From assembly GCA_030043865.1 (NCBI GenBank), contig JASHWZ010000058.1:1-29198 (forward strand): 29,198 nucleotides of DNA, read 5' to 3'. The first letter of the stretch is position 1; each line of letters opens with the position of its first letter. The position numbers were made by a program, and so were the translations under genes. The notes under the pieces were generated by a model. The model was not told the DNA's origin. It searched no databases and saw nothing but the letters and a program-made list of their open reading frames with translations. This document shows positions 5,409-12,901 of the stretch, piece after piece. This DNA comes from Thermoplasmata archaeon. GTDB taxonomy: Archaea > Thermoplasmatota > Thermoplasmata > Lutacidiplasmatales > UBA184.

Positions 5409-6881
5409 GTGTCCCCCCAGAAGGCCCGGAAGGAGCCGAAGAGCGTCTCGGACGGAGCGAGGATTCTCGAGCAGCTGAAGGCGGAGAAGGTCCGCTGGGT
5501 GGAGCTGTTCTACACCGACGTCTTCGGCGGGTTCAACCAGGTCGACGTCCCGCTCCACACGTTGGACGAGAGCTCGTTCGTCTCGGGAGTCCCCAAGCTG
5601 GACGGGTCGTCTGTCCGGGGGTTCAGAGAGATCTTCGAGTCCGACATGCTCCTGATCCCGGACGTCCGCACCCTCGCGACGATCCCGTGGAATCCCGAGG
5701 CCGGCGGGACGGCCCGGTTCATCTGCGACGTGCGGATCGGCGGCACGACCAACCCCTACGACCACGACCCGCGCTGGGTCGCGCGCAAGACCGAGCACGT
5801 GCTCGACGAGGCCGGGTTCGACCGGTCGTACTGGGGGCCCGAGATCGAGTTCTTCGTCTTCGACTCGGTCCAGCTGATCCCGTCGTATCAGGCGGTGCAC
5901 GACGCCTGGGCCGGCGCGGGGTATCTCATCAACCACACCGAGGCACCGTGGCAGACCGGCCCCTCGACCGGGACCGTCCGCTTCAAGGAAGGGTACCATC
6001 GCAGTCCCCCGAACGACTCGCTGCTCGGGCTGCGGGCCGAGATGTGCAACATCCTCGCCGACCAGTTCCACATCGTCATGGACGCCCATCACCACGAGGT
6101 GGCGACCGCGAGCCAGTCGGAGCTCAACGTGCGGTTCGACGAACTCGTCCCGATGGCGGACCACGTCCAAGACGTCCGGTACGTCATCAAGAACGTCGCG
6201 CACCGCCACGGGAAGGTCGGTTGCCTGATGCCGAAGCCCGTCTACGGCGACAACGCGATCGGCATGCACACGAACCAGTCGCTCTGGGCGAAGGGGAAGA
6301 ACACGTTCTACGACGACCGCGACAAGTACGCGGAGGTCAGCCAGACCTGCCGGTACTACGTCGGGGGGCTGATGAAGCACTCGCGCGCGCTCTGCGCGAT
6401 CACCAACCCGACGACGAACTCCTACCGGCGGCTCGTCCCCGGCTACGAGGCGCCGACGTTCATCGCGTGGAGCCGGGCGAACCGCTCCGCGAGCATCCGG
6501 ATCCCCGCGTACCACCGGGGCCGGCCCGCGGCCAAGCGGATCGAGTACCGCACCCCGGACTCCTCCGCGAACATCTACCTCACCGAGGCAGCGCTCGCCC
6601 TCGCGGGCCTCGACGGGATCAAGAAGAAGATCGAGCCGCCCGCGCCGGTCGACGAGAACATCTACAAGCTGACGCCCGAGCGCCGCAAGGAGCTCGAGAT
6701 CCGGGAGTTGCCGGGCTCGCTCGCCGAAGCGCTCGATGCGCTGCAGTCCGACCACGCGTTCCTGCGGCCCGCCTTCGCGTCGTCGCTGATCGAGACGTAC
6801 GTCGAGCTGAAGCGGCAGGAGCAGCTCGAGCTGAACCTCCGGCCGCACCCGTACGAGTTCTACAAGTACCTCGACGTGTAG
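5409..6881 (+). CDS. glnA: Glutamine synthetase, type I-alpha-like
   Basis: This 490-residue enzyme makes glutamine from glutamate, ammonium and ATP. GSI hallmarks appear in order: the beta-grasp loop DGSSVRGF (65-72), the metal-site strand PEIEFFVFD (144-152), the GMHTNQSLW segment near residue 285, NPTTNSYRRLVPGYEAP with the active-site Arg loop near 335-350, and RIEYRTPDSSANIYL. The region near the bacterial adenylylation Tyr reads NIYKLTPERR and the 25-residue GSI-beta insertion is not evident, so it looks like the alpha type, controlled by feedback or transcription and not by adenylylation. It is somewhat longer than typical archaeal GS (about 440-470), partly from an N-terminal extension. 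It sits divergent from an Lrp regulator and heads a plus-strand gene run. Confidence 0.93.
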   Translation: MSPQKARKEPKSVSDGARILEQLKAEKVRWVELFYTDVFGGFNQVDVPLHTLDESSFVSGVPKLDGSSVRGFREIFESDMLLIPDVRTLATIPWNPEAGGTARFICDVRIGGTTNPYDHDPRWVARKTEHVLDEAGFDRSYWGPEIEFFVFDSVQLIPSYQAVHDAWAGAGYLINHTEAPWQTGPSTGTVRFKEGYHRSPPNDSLLGLRAEMCNILADQFHIVMDAHHHEVATASQSELNVRFDELVPMADHVQDVRYVIKNVAHRHGKVGCLMPKPVYGDNAIGMHTNQSLWAKGKNTFYDDRDKYAEVSQTCRYYVGGLMKHSRALCAITNPTTNSYRRLVPGYEAPTFIAWSRANRSASIRIPAYHRGRPAAKRIEYRTPDSSANIYLTEAALALAGLDGIKKKIEPPAPVDENIYKLTPERRKELEIRELPGSLAEALDALQSDHAFLRPAFASSLIETYVELKRQEQLELNLRPHPYEFYKYLDV

Positions 6882-6964
6882 GGCGACCCTCCGAGCCTCC
6901 GACCCCCGCTCCCGGCGTGGGCGCATCCGTTACTACCCGGCGCCCCGTCCGCTCCGCCGTCGCC

Positions 6965-7447
6965 ATGACGATGACGAGCGCCGAACGGGAGTTCCACCGG
7001 GCCGTCGCCAAGAACTGCTTCAACCGCGCCTGGGCGTACCTCGACCGGCGGCACCGCCGCGCCGACGAGGACCGGGAGATGCTGCACCTCGCCCACACGG
7101 CCCGCTACCACTGGAGCCGCGTCGGGACGCCGACGCACGTCGCGGTCAGCGATTGGCAGGTCTCGCGGATCTACGCCGCGCTCGGGGATGCCGAGATGTC
7201 GCTCGAGTTCGCGCGCTCGTCGCTCGACCTCTGCCGGCGCCACCGGCTCCTCGAGTACCTCCCGACGGCGCACGAGGCGATGGCGCGGGCGTACGCGGTC
7301 GCCCGGGACGTGCGGGCGGCCCGGCCTCATCTCGAGCGCGCGCGGGCCCTCCTTGCGACCGCTCCCATCGACGACGAGGAACGCGCGGTCTACCTCGCGC
7401 AGGTCGCAGAGACGGAGCGTTGGGTCGACCGCCTCCGGCCCGGATAG
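6965..7447 (+). CDS. TPR-like conserved hypothetical protein
   Basis: This 160-residue all-helical soluble protein consists of consecutive helix pairs that look like tetratricopeptide repeats: SDWQVSRIYAALGDAEMSLEFARSSLDLC (about 58-86), then PTAHEAMARAYAVARDVRAARPHLERARALL (about 95-126). The N-terminus, EREFHRAVAKNCFNRAWAYLDRR, and the HLAHTARYHW segment resemble a family of short conserved hypotheticals found in soil bacteria and archaea; I know no function for it. The ATG at 6965 has a weak TATA-like GTTACTA about 33 nt upstream. The gene lies 83 bp after glnA and 40 bp before the amidohydrolase, all on one strand. A scaffold or protein-protein role is likely from the fold only. Confidence 0.75.
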   Translation: MTMTSAEREFHRAVAKNCFNRAWAYLDRRHRRADEDREMLHLAHTARYHWSRVGTPTHVAVSDWQVSRIYAALGDAEMSLEFARSSLDLCRRHRLLEYLPTAHEAMARAYAVARDVRAARPHLERARALLATAPIDDEERAVYLAQVAETERWVDRLRPG

Positions 7448-7487
7448 CGCGGGGCGGCACGGCGGCGAGGGGCGGTCGGGCGGTATC

Positions 7488-9062
7488 GTGACCGAGGTGA
7501 CGCTCTTCGAGGGCGGGCGCATCTTCACCGGGCTCCGGTACGCGGAGTCTCTTCTCGTGGAGGACGGGCGGGTCGTCGCGGTCGGAACGTCCGACGAGGT
7601 CCGCCGGAGCGCTCCGACCGGCGCCGAACATCGGCCGCTCGACGGTCGCCTCGTAATCCCGGGGTTGATCGACGCCCACCTCCACCTCCCCGACCTGACG
7701 CGCCAGCGCGAGGGCCTCGACCTGGGTCACATCAGCTCGATCGACGAGCTCGTCACCGTCGTACGGGAGTGGGCTTCCGGTCATCCCGGACGTGGGATCA
7801 CGGCCCGCGGCTGGGACCCCGAGCGGTCGGCGAACCGCGCGTGGCCGAGCCGGCACGACCTCGACCGGGCGGAGCGAGAGCGGCCGGTGGTCGTCGTGCA
7901 CGCGAGCGGCCACGCGGGTATTGCGAACACCGCGGCGCTGGAGCGCGCCGGCGTCCGTCCCGGAACGGCCGACCCACCGGGGGGGCGGATCGGCCGTGAC
8001 CCGGACGGTCGCCCGGACGGCCGGTTGTTCGAGAGCGCTCTGGCGGAGTTCGTCGGGCGTCCGGACGATCTTCAGCTGCCGGACGCGGCCGCCCTCGGCC
8101 GCACGGTCCGGTGGTGTGCCGCCCTCGGCCTGACAACGCTCGGCGCGATGAGCGTCGCCCCCGAGGAGGCAGCGACGTACAGGGCGATGGAGGCGGCCGG
8201 GACCCTCCCGCTGCGCGTGCGCGCGTACTTGCACGCGCGCCGTTGGCGGGCCGGCGATCGTCCCTCGTTCGACGCCGCGGACCGGGGCCGTCGGTTCGCG
8301 ATCGTCGGCGTCAAGACGTTCGCCGACGGCGCGTTCGGGACCCGGACCGCCTGGCTCTCCGCGCCGTACTCGGACGACCCGGGCAACTCCGGCATGCCAG
8401 TGGTCGAGGAGGAGGAGCTCGCGGCGATCGCGCACGCGGCCGGGGAGCAAGGGCTGGCGCCCGCGATCCACGCGATCGGGGACCGGGCGGTCGACGCGGC
8501 GGCAGCGGCGCTCGAACGGCCGCGGGCCGACGCACCCGCACCCGGGCGGATCGAGCACGCGGCGCTCACGCCCCCGGCGACGTGGCCCGCGCTCGACCGG
8601 GTCCGCCCGGTCCTCGTCGTGCAACCGGGGTTCGTCTGGAGCGACCACTGGCTTCGCGCACGCCTTGGGCCGGAGCGCGTCCGCTGGGCGTACGCTTTTC
8701 GGACGCTCCTCGGGCGGGGGCTCGTCGTGGCCGGCTCGAGCGACGCGCCGTACGACCCGGTCGACCCGTGGCGAGGGATCCGCGCGGCGGTCGAGCGGGC
8801 GGACCCCGCCGGCCGGTCCGCGAACCCGACGGCCCAGGAAGCGCTCACGTTCGAGCGAGCCGTCCAGCTCTACACGGCGAACGGTGGGGTGGCGCTCGGA
8901 GAGCCCGGACTCGGGACGCTCGAGGCGGGGGCGCCGGCGGACTTGGTCGTGACGACCGTCCCGACCCTCGACGCGGCGGTGCACGCGGGGGCGACCTCGG
9001 TCGGCGAGACGTGGGCCGCCGGTCGCCGCCTGACGACCGGGCCGGACGCGCAAACGGTGTAA
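7488..9062 (+). CDS. YtcJ-type amidohydrolase (amidohydrolase family 3)
   Basis: This 524-residue metal-dependent hydrolase belongs to the YtcJ/amidohydrolase-3 group. Visible motifs are IPGLIDAHLHLPDL with the metal-binding His64-x-His66, KTFADGAFGTRTAWL (the lysine-region equivalent), AIHAIGDRAVDAA, RIEHAAL and GSSDAPYDPVDPWRGI with the catalytic Asp, plus the N- and C-terminal beta-sandwich (TLFEGGRIFTG; GEPGLGTLEAGAPADLVV). Members hydrolyse N-acyl or cyclic amides, but the substrate is rarely known. The first usable start is the GTG at 7488; a second GTG at 7497 is possible. There is no signal peptide, so it is cytoplasmic. Its place in a run with glutamine synthetase is compatible with nitrogen release from an amide. 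Confidence 0.88.
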   Translation: MTEVTLFEGGRIFTGLRYAESLLVEDGRVVAVGTSDEVRRSAPTGAEHRPLDGRLVIPGLIDAHLHLPDLTRQREGLDLGHISSIDELVTVVREWASGHPGRGITARGWDPERSANRAWPSRHDLDRAERERPVVVVHASGHAGIANTAALERAGVRPGTADPPGGRIGRDPDGRPDGRLFESALAEFVGRPDDLQLPDAAALGRTVRWCAALGLTTLGAMSVAPEEAATYRAMEAAGTLPLRVRAYLHARRWRAGDRPSFDAADRGRRFAIVGVKTFADGAFGTRTAWLSAPYSDDPGNSGMPVVEEEELAAIAHAAGEQGLAPAIHAIGDRAVDAAAAALERPRADAPAPGRIEHAALTPPATWPALDRVRPVLVVQPGFVWSDHWLRARLGPERVRWAYAFRTLLGRGLVVAGSSDAPYDPVDPWRGIRAAVERADPAGRSANPTAQEALTFERAVQLYTANGGVALGEPGLGTLEAGAPADLVVTTVPTLDAAVHAGATSVGETWAAGRRLTTGPDAQTV

Positions 9063-9084
9063 TCCTCTCCCGTCTCGCCGGCGC

Positions 9085-9711
9085 GTGGCGGCGGCGACCG
9101 AGGTCCCCGAGCTGAAGGAGTTCTCGCCGTCGATGCGAGTCGACGTGCTGGTCTCCGACTGGCGGGCCGGGCTCGACTCCGCGCTCCCGGAAGAGGAGAA
9201 GGAGCGGGAGCTCTACGGCCGCGCCTGGGATGCGTACCGCGACGGCGACTATGGCTTCGGACTCTGGTGCTGGCACGAGTGCGACCGTCTCACGAACAAC
9301 CTCGGTGGGAACGTCCGCGAAGTGACGCGGGTCCTGGGACCCGGCCGGTACTTCGGCTTCTCGCACCGTAAGGCGGTTGCCGCGGCCGTGCCGGTCGACC
9401 GGATCTACCGTCCCCGCAAGGGGGACATGAGCACGCCCCGGCCCGACGCGTTCGTGCTGCCGCACTACCAGGTCCTGTGCGTGTACCTCGTCCGGGCGGC
9501 GACCGGCGACCCGAAGGCGAAAGCGCAGCTCGACATCGCGCTGCTCGAGCTCGAGGATCGGCGGCGAGCCGACCCGTTCCTCAAGCACTTCGAGACGTTC
9601 CGCGACCTGCTCGCGCGGACCTCGAACGTACCTCCGCCGGCCTCGGCGAACTCCCCGGCCGCCGTACCGTCCACGCCCCCCCGGCCGAAGCGGCGAGCGA
9701 AAGCGAACTGA
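9085..9711 (+). CDS. Protein of unknown function, C-terminal basic/Pro tail
   Basis: I do not recognise this 208-residue protein. Residues about 15-100 are a mixed, aromatic-rich region (DYGFGLWCWHECDRLTNNLGG); residues 120-178 look helical and may pair as repeats (YQVLCVYLVRAATGDPKAKAQLDIALLELE). The last 30 residues are Pro/Ala-rich and end in a basic KRRAKAN. There is no signal peptide or membrane segment. The GTG at 9085 lies about 25 nt from a TATA-like TGTAATC that overlaps the stop of the preceding gene, so it may have its own leaderless transcript. It sits 22 bp after the amidohydrolase and 66 bp before the saccharopine-dehydrogenase-like gene. Codon use and GC at third positions match the neighbours, supporting a real gene. 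Confidence 0.7.
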   Translation: MAAATEVPELKEFSPSMRVDVLVSDWRAGLDSALPEEEKERELYGRAWDAYRDGDYGFGLWCWHECDRLTNNLGGNVREVTRVLGPGRYFGFSHRKAVAAAVPVDRIYRPRKGDMSTPRPDAFVLPHYQVLCVYLVRAATGDPKAKAQLDIALLELEDRRRADPFLKHFETFRDLLARTSNVPPPASANSPAAVPSTPPRPKRRAKAN

Positions 9712-9734
9712 CCGCGTGGCGCGACCCAACCTTC

Positions 9735-9740
9735 GTATAG
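9735..9740 (+). promoter_or_regulatory. TATA-like box of the saccharopine dehydrogenase-family gene
   Basis: GTATAG is centred about 40 nt before the GTG at 9778, allowing a leader of about 14 nt. Confidence 0.4.
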
Positions 9741-9777
9741 CGCCCGCTCTTCCGCTCGCGCGGTAGGGCGATCGGGC

Positions 9778-10968
9778 GTGCGGGCGGTCGTGCTGGGCGG
9801 CGGCGGGTTGACGGGGCGATGCTCCGTCCGGGACCTCGCGACCGGCGGCGTCTTCGACTCGGTCGTCGCCGCGGACCTCGACGTCGGGCTCGCGGAAGCG
9901 GCGGCGCGGGCGGCGGGCGCCCGAGCGACGGCGACCGCGCTCGACGTGCGGGACCGCCCCGCCCTCGTTCGGCTCCTCCAGGGCGCGAGCGTCGTGGTCA
10001 ACGCGGTCCAGTACGGCTTCAACCTCGCGGTGATGGACGCCGCCCTCGAGGCCCGGGTGCCGTACCTCGACTTCGGCGGCTTGTTCCACATGACCCGCCG
10101 TCAGCTCGCCCGCGACGCGGAGTTCCGGGCGGCGGGGGTGCTCGCCATCCCCGGGCTCGGCCAGGTGCCGGGGATCTCGAACGTGCTGGCGATGGCAGCG
10201 GCGCGCGACTTGGAGCGCGTCGACTCGATCGTCATCCGCGACGCCTGGCGGGACCTCACCGTCGGCGGGCCCGAGATCTCCTTCACGTGGTCCCCGAGCA
10301 CGTTCCTGGACGAGATGGTCCTGCCCGCGGTCGTCTTCGAGGACGGCGCGTACCGCGACTACCCGCCGATGACCGGCGCCGAGGACTTCGACTTCGCGGC
10401 CCCGGTCGGCCGGACGCGGGTCTACCGGACCCTGCATTCCGAGCCGGCGACGCTGCCGGACAGCCTGAAGGAGAAGGGGCTGCGCCACTGCGAGTGGAAG
10501 GAGGGCGGCCCGGGGATCGAGGTGCTCCGGACGATGGCGCTGCTCGGCCTCGGCTCGGACCGGCCGCTCGACGTCCGGGGCCAGTCGGTCGCCCCGAAGG
10601 AGTTCACGCTGGCGCTGCTGAAGCGGGAGAAGCTCCTCGGGGTCCCCGAGGGGGTCGACGCGGTCGACTGGGAGGTCTGCGACATCGAGCTCCGCGGGTC
10701 GCAGGGTGGTCGCGCGGTCGAGCGCCACGCGATCGCCCGGTTCCCGGCGCGCCGGGACTGGCACCTCGTCGCGACCGAGTACGCGGTCGGTGTCGCGGGG
10801 GCGGTCGGGGCGGAGCTGATCGCGACGGGCGAGGTGCGCGAGGTCGGGGTGGTGCCGCCCGAGCGCTGCGTGCCCGCCGGACCGTTCCGGGCCGCGCTCG
10901 CGAAGCGCGGGATCGAGACCACCATCGTCCCACCGGAAAACCCCCTGCCGCCGCTCCGGTCGCAGTGA
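9778..10968 (+). CDS. Saccharopine dehydrogenase-family oxidoreductase
   Basis: This 396-residue protein opens with a Rossmann NAD(P) site (RAVVLGGGGLTG, residues 2-13), followed by a conserved segment (VVNAVQYGFNLAVMDAALEARVPYLDFGG, about 74-102) and a proline-rich turn (GLGQVPGISNVLA). Together these define the saccharopine dehydrogenase/lysine-9 family. Members oxidise secondary amines formed from an amino acid and a keto acid or semialdehyde: saccharopine, carboxynorspermidine or lysine. The substrate cannot be read from sequence, but a role in amino-acid or polyamine breakdown suits the neighbouring aminotransferases and aldehyde dehydrogenases. The start is a GTG at 9778 with a TATA-like box upstream. 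It is the last gene of the glnA run and is followed by a strong palindrome. Confidence 0.82.
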   Translation: MRAVVLGGGGLTGRCSVRDLATGGVFDSVVAADLDVGLAEAAARAAGARATATALDVRDRPALVRLLQGASVVVNAVQYGFNLAVMDAALEARVPYLDFGGLFHMTRRQLARDAEFRAAGVLAIPGLGQVPGISNVLAMAAARDLERVDSIVIRDAWRDLTVGGPEISFTWSPSTFLDEMVLPAVVFEDGAYRDYPPMTGAEDFDFAAPVGRTRVYRTLHSEPATLPDSLKEKGLRHCEWKEGGPGIEVLRTMALLGLGSDRPLDVRGQSVAPKEFTLALLKREKLLGVPEGVDAVDWEVCDIELRGSQGGRAVERHAIARFPARRDWHLVATEYAVGVAGAVGAELIATGEVREVGVVPPERCVPAGPFRAALAKRGIETTIVPPENPLPPLRSQ

Positions 10969-10978
10969 AGGCGGAGAC

Positions 10979-11003
10979 GAAACGGCGGAAATTTCGCCGT
11001 TTC
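10979..11003 (+). terminator. Strong 25-bp palindrome after the saccharopine dehydrogenase gene
   Basis: GAAACGGCG and CGCCGTTTC form a 9-bp perfect stem around GAAATTT, 10 bp after the TGA stop; the loop itself nearly continues the symmetry. It is followed by the pyrimidine-rich TCTATCGCTTTCG. It could end the glnA-to-oxidoreductase transcript, or be an operator for the downstream aminotransferase. Confidence 0.45.
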
Positions 11004-11120
11004 TATCGCTTTCGTCCGATTGGACGGTTATATTTGCAGCCTAACAGCCCTGAAACATTACGCAGCGTTCTATCCATACTTTGCGTTAGGGACCGTATAA
11101 CGGGCTCTCGCGTTGAGCCA

Positions 11121-11130
11121 ATTATATATA
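11121..11130 (+). promoter_or_regulatory. TATA box of the HemL-like aminotransferase gene
   Basis: ATTATATATA is the clearest TATA box of the window, about 44 nt before the ATG at 11170. The predicted transcript start near 11,152 leaves a leader of about 18 nt. Confidence 0.65.
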
Positions 11131-11169
11131 GGCCACTCGGGGTCCGAAACCGCCCGCGATGCGTGCTCT

Positions 11170-12783
11170 ATGGCGGAACCGCAACCCGCCCCGGTGCCGA
11201 CGTCCCCCGTGCGGGGAACCGACGTTCTGACGCGCGAGCCGCGATCGGAACGCCTGCCGGCGGGCCCGCTCTCCGCGGCGGATTCGGACGTGCAACCGGC
11301 CCCGACCCCTCCGGCGGAGGAGGCGGGGAAGAAGGCCTCGGTCGAGGCGCCTCCCGCGGAGAGTAAGGAAGCGAAGGAGGCGCCGGCGGCCGCCACCCCC
11401 GCCGCTCCCGAGCCCGAAGCGCTCCCGATCCCGATCGCACGGCTCGTCCCGAAGCTGAAGAAGAGCGCGAAGCTGTTCGAGGAGGGCAAGAAGTACATCC
11501 CGAACGCCTCGAGCTCGCTGATCCGGGTCGCGTCGTACGACCCGTGCCCTCCGTTCATCGCGGCGGGCAAGGGCGCGCGGATCTGGGACGAGGACGGCAA
11601 CGAGTACTTGGACTTCAACCTCGGCTACGGCTGCCTCATCAACGGCCATGCGCCGAAGGAGCAGGTCAAGGCGATCCAGGACCGCGCGGAGCTCGGCCTC
11701 CACTTCGCCGCGCCGACGGCGCTCGAGATCGAGGTCGCGAAGCTGTTCCGCAAGATGGTCCCAAACGCCGAACGCGTCGCGTTCTGCTCGAACGGCTCGG
11801 ACGCGACCCAGAACGCGATCCGGATCGCGCGCGCGGTGACGGGGAAGGACGCGATCCTCAAGTTCGAGGGCCACTACCACGGCCAGCACGACTACGCGCT
11901 GATCAGCGCGGAGGCGCCGCCGATCGTCGCCGGCCTCGACGAGTACCCCCGCCCGTTGCCGAACTCGGCCGGGATCCCGCCGGGCGTGACGGACTACGTG
12001 ATGGTGGCGCAGTACAACTCGATCCTCTCCTTCGAGCGGATGGTCAAGCGCTACCGCGACCGGCTCGCCTGCGTGATCTTGGAGCCGATCATGGCGAACG
12101 CGGGCGTGATCCCGCCCGCCGACGGCTACTTAAAGCGCCTCGTGGAGATCGCGCACGAGAACGACCTCCTCGTGATCTTCGACGAGGTGTTCACCGGCTT
12201 CCGCGTCGCGCCGGGCGGCGCGCAGCAGCTCTACGGTGTCGAGCCGGACATCTCCTGCTGGGCGAAGGCGCTCGGCGGGGGCGTGGCGATCTCCGCGGTG
12301 TCGGGGAAGGCGGAGTACATGGACCTGATCGCGCCGGGGCGGATCTCGTTCGGCGGCACGTACTTCGCGAACAACCTCTCGCTCGCGGGGACGCTCGCGA
12401 ACCTGAAGATGCTCCACCGGGGCGGGGAGGAGCTCTACGCGCGCTGGGCGAAGCTCACCGAGAAGCTCGAGAAGGGGCTCGAGGAGGCCGGGCGGGACGC
12501 GAAGGTGTCCGTGATCGCCCAGTCGGTGAACGGCATGCTGCAGTTCTTCTTCACCCGGAGGAAGAAGATCACGAACTACCGCGAATCGCTCCAGATCGAC
12601 TGGAACCTCTACCTCCGGCACCACCAGCTCCTGCTCGACCGGGGGATCTACATCCATCCCGACAACTACGAGCGGATCACGTTCTCGAGCGCGCACACCG
12701 AGAAGGACGTCGAGAAGTTCGTCGCCACCGCGCACGAGACGTTCAAGGAGCTCCGGACCCTCCCGCGCGATTACCTTCCGTAA
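11170..12783 (+). CDS. HemL-like class III aminotransferase with N-terminal extension
   Basis: This 537-residue PLP enzyme has a catalytic region (about 95-535) resembling glutamate-1-semialdehyde 2,1-aminomutase and related aminotransferases: CSNGSDATQNAIRIARA (206-222), GHYHGQHD (234-241), ILEPIMAN (303-310), IFDEVFTGFRVAPGG (336-350) with the PLP-ring Asp338, and CWAKALGGG with the Schiff-base Lys366. The C-terminus (DNYERITFSSAHTEKDVE) also follows HemL. Residues 1-90 are an Ala/Pro/Glu-rich, probably disordered extension that HemL (about 430 aa) lacks. The ATG at 11170 follows the TATA box; a frame starting at 11113 would overlap that box. No other haem genes are near, so an amino-acid-catabolic aminotransferase or aminomutase is as likely as 5-aminolevulinate synthesis. 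Confidence 0.82.
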   Translation: MAEPQPAPVPTSPVRGTDVLTREPRSERLPAGPLSAADSDVQPAPTPPAEEAGKKASVEAPPAESKEAKEAPAAATPAAPEPEALPIPIARLVPKLKKSAKLFEEGKKYIPNASSSLIRVASYDPCPPFIAAGKGARIWDEDGNEYLDFNLGYGCLINGHAPKEQVKAIQDRAELGLHFAAPTALEIEVAKLFRKMVPNAERVAFCSNGSDATQNAIRIARAVTGKDAILKFEGHYHGQHDYALISAEAPPIVAGLDEYPRPLPNSAGIPPGVTDYVMVAQYNSILSFERMVKRYRDRLACVILEPIMANAGVIPPADGYLKRLVEIAHENDLLVIFDEVFTGFRVAPGGAQQLYGVEPDISCWAKALGGGVAISAVSGKAEYMDLIAPGRISFGGTYFANNLSLAGTLANLKMLHRGGEELYARWAKLTEKLEKGLEEAGRDAKVSVIAQSVNGMLQFFFTRRKKITNYRESLQIDWNLYLRHHQLLLDRGIYIHPDNYERITFSSAHTEKDVEKFVATAHETFKELRTLPRDYLP

Positions 12784-12813
12784 CCGATCCGGGCGGCGAA
12801 CGACCCCCCCTCG

Positions 12814-12828
12814 TAGGGCCCTAAGTAG
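12814..12828 (+). promoter_or_regulatory. Promoter/palindrome upstream of the dpp operon
   Basis: A perfect 10-bp palindrome TAGGGCCCTA (12814-12823) overlaps a weak TATA-like CTAAGTA (12821-12827). The predicted start near 12,850 leaves a leader of about 50 nt that contains a ribosome binding site. A protein on the palindrome would block TBP, so this is a candidate operator. Confidence 0.4.
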
Positions 12829-12884
12829 GGGAAGGCGTTAGGGCGGAAGATGCGAGGGCCGTCGGTCCGTCGACGCCCCCGGTA

Positions 12885-12890
12885 GGAGGT
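12885..12890 (+). promoter_or_regulatory. Ribosome binding site of dppB
   Basis: GGAGGT, complementary to the 16S 3' end, lies 11 nt before the ATG at 12902. Confidence 0.5.
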
Positions 12891-12901
12891 CCCTCCCGAG
12901 G

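Larger units (their letters stand above)
10969..11169. other. AT-rich structured intergenic region
   Basis: These 201 bp are visibly richer in A+T than the coding DNA on both sides. They hold a 25-bp hairpin (10979-11003), a short inverted repeat CGTCC/GGACG with a GATT loop near 11013-11026, a TATA-like TTATATTT at 11028-11035, CCGT-ATA-ACGG at 11093-11103, distant CCTAAC/GTTAGG arms (near 11040 and 11085) and the TATA box of the next gene at 11121-11130. No convincing open reading frame lies inside. It may hold regulator sites or a small RNA. Confidence 0.5.

Noticed and set aside
9778..10968. Assigning the oxidoreductase to lysine biosynthesis
   Set aside because: The saccharopine dehydrogenase family covers several reactions, and no lysine-pathway genes accompany it.
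11170..12783. Calling this gene hemL with a haem-biosynthesis role
   Set aside because: The motifs fit the wider class III group, the protein has a long extension, and no other tetrapyrrole gene is near.
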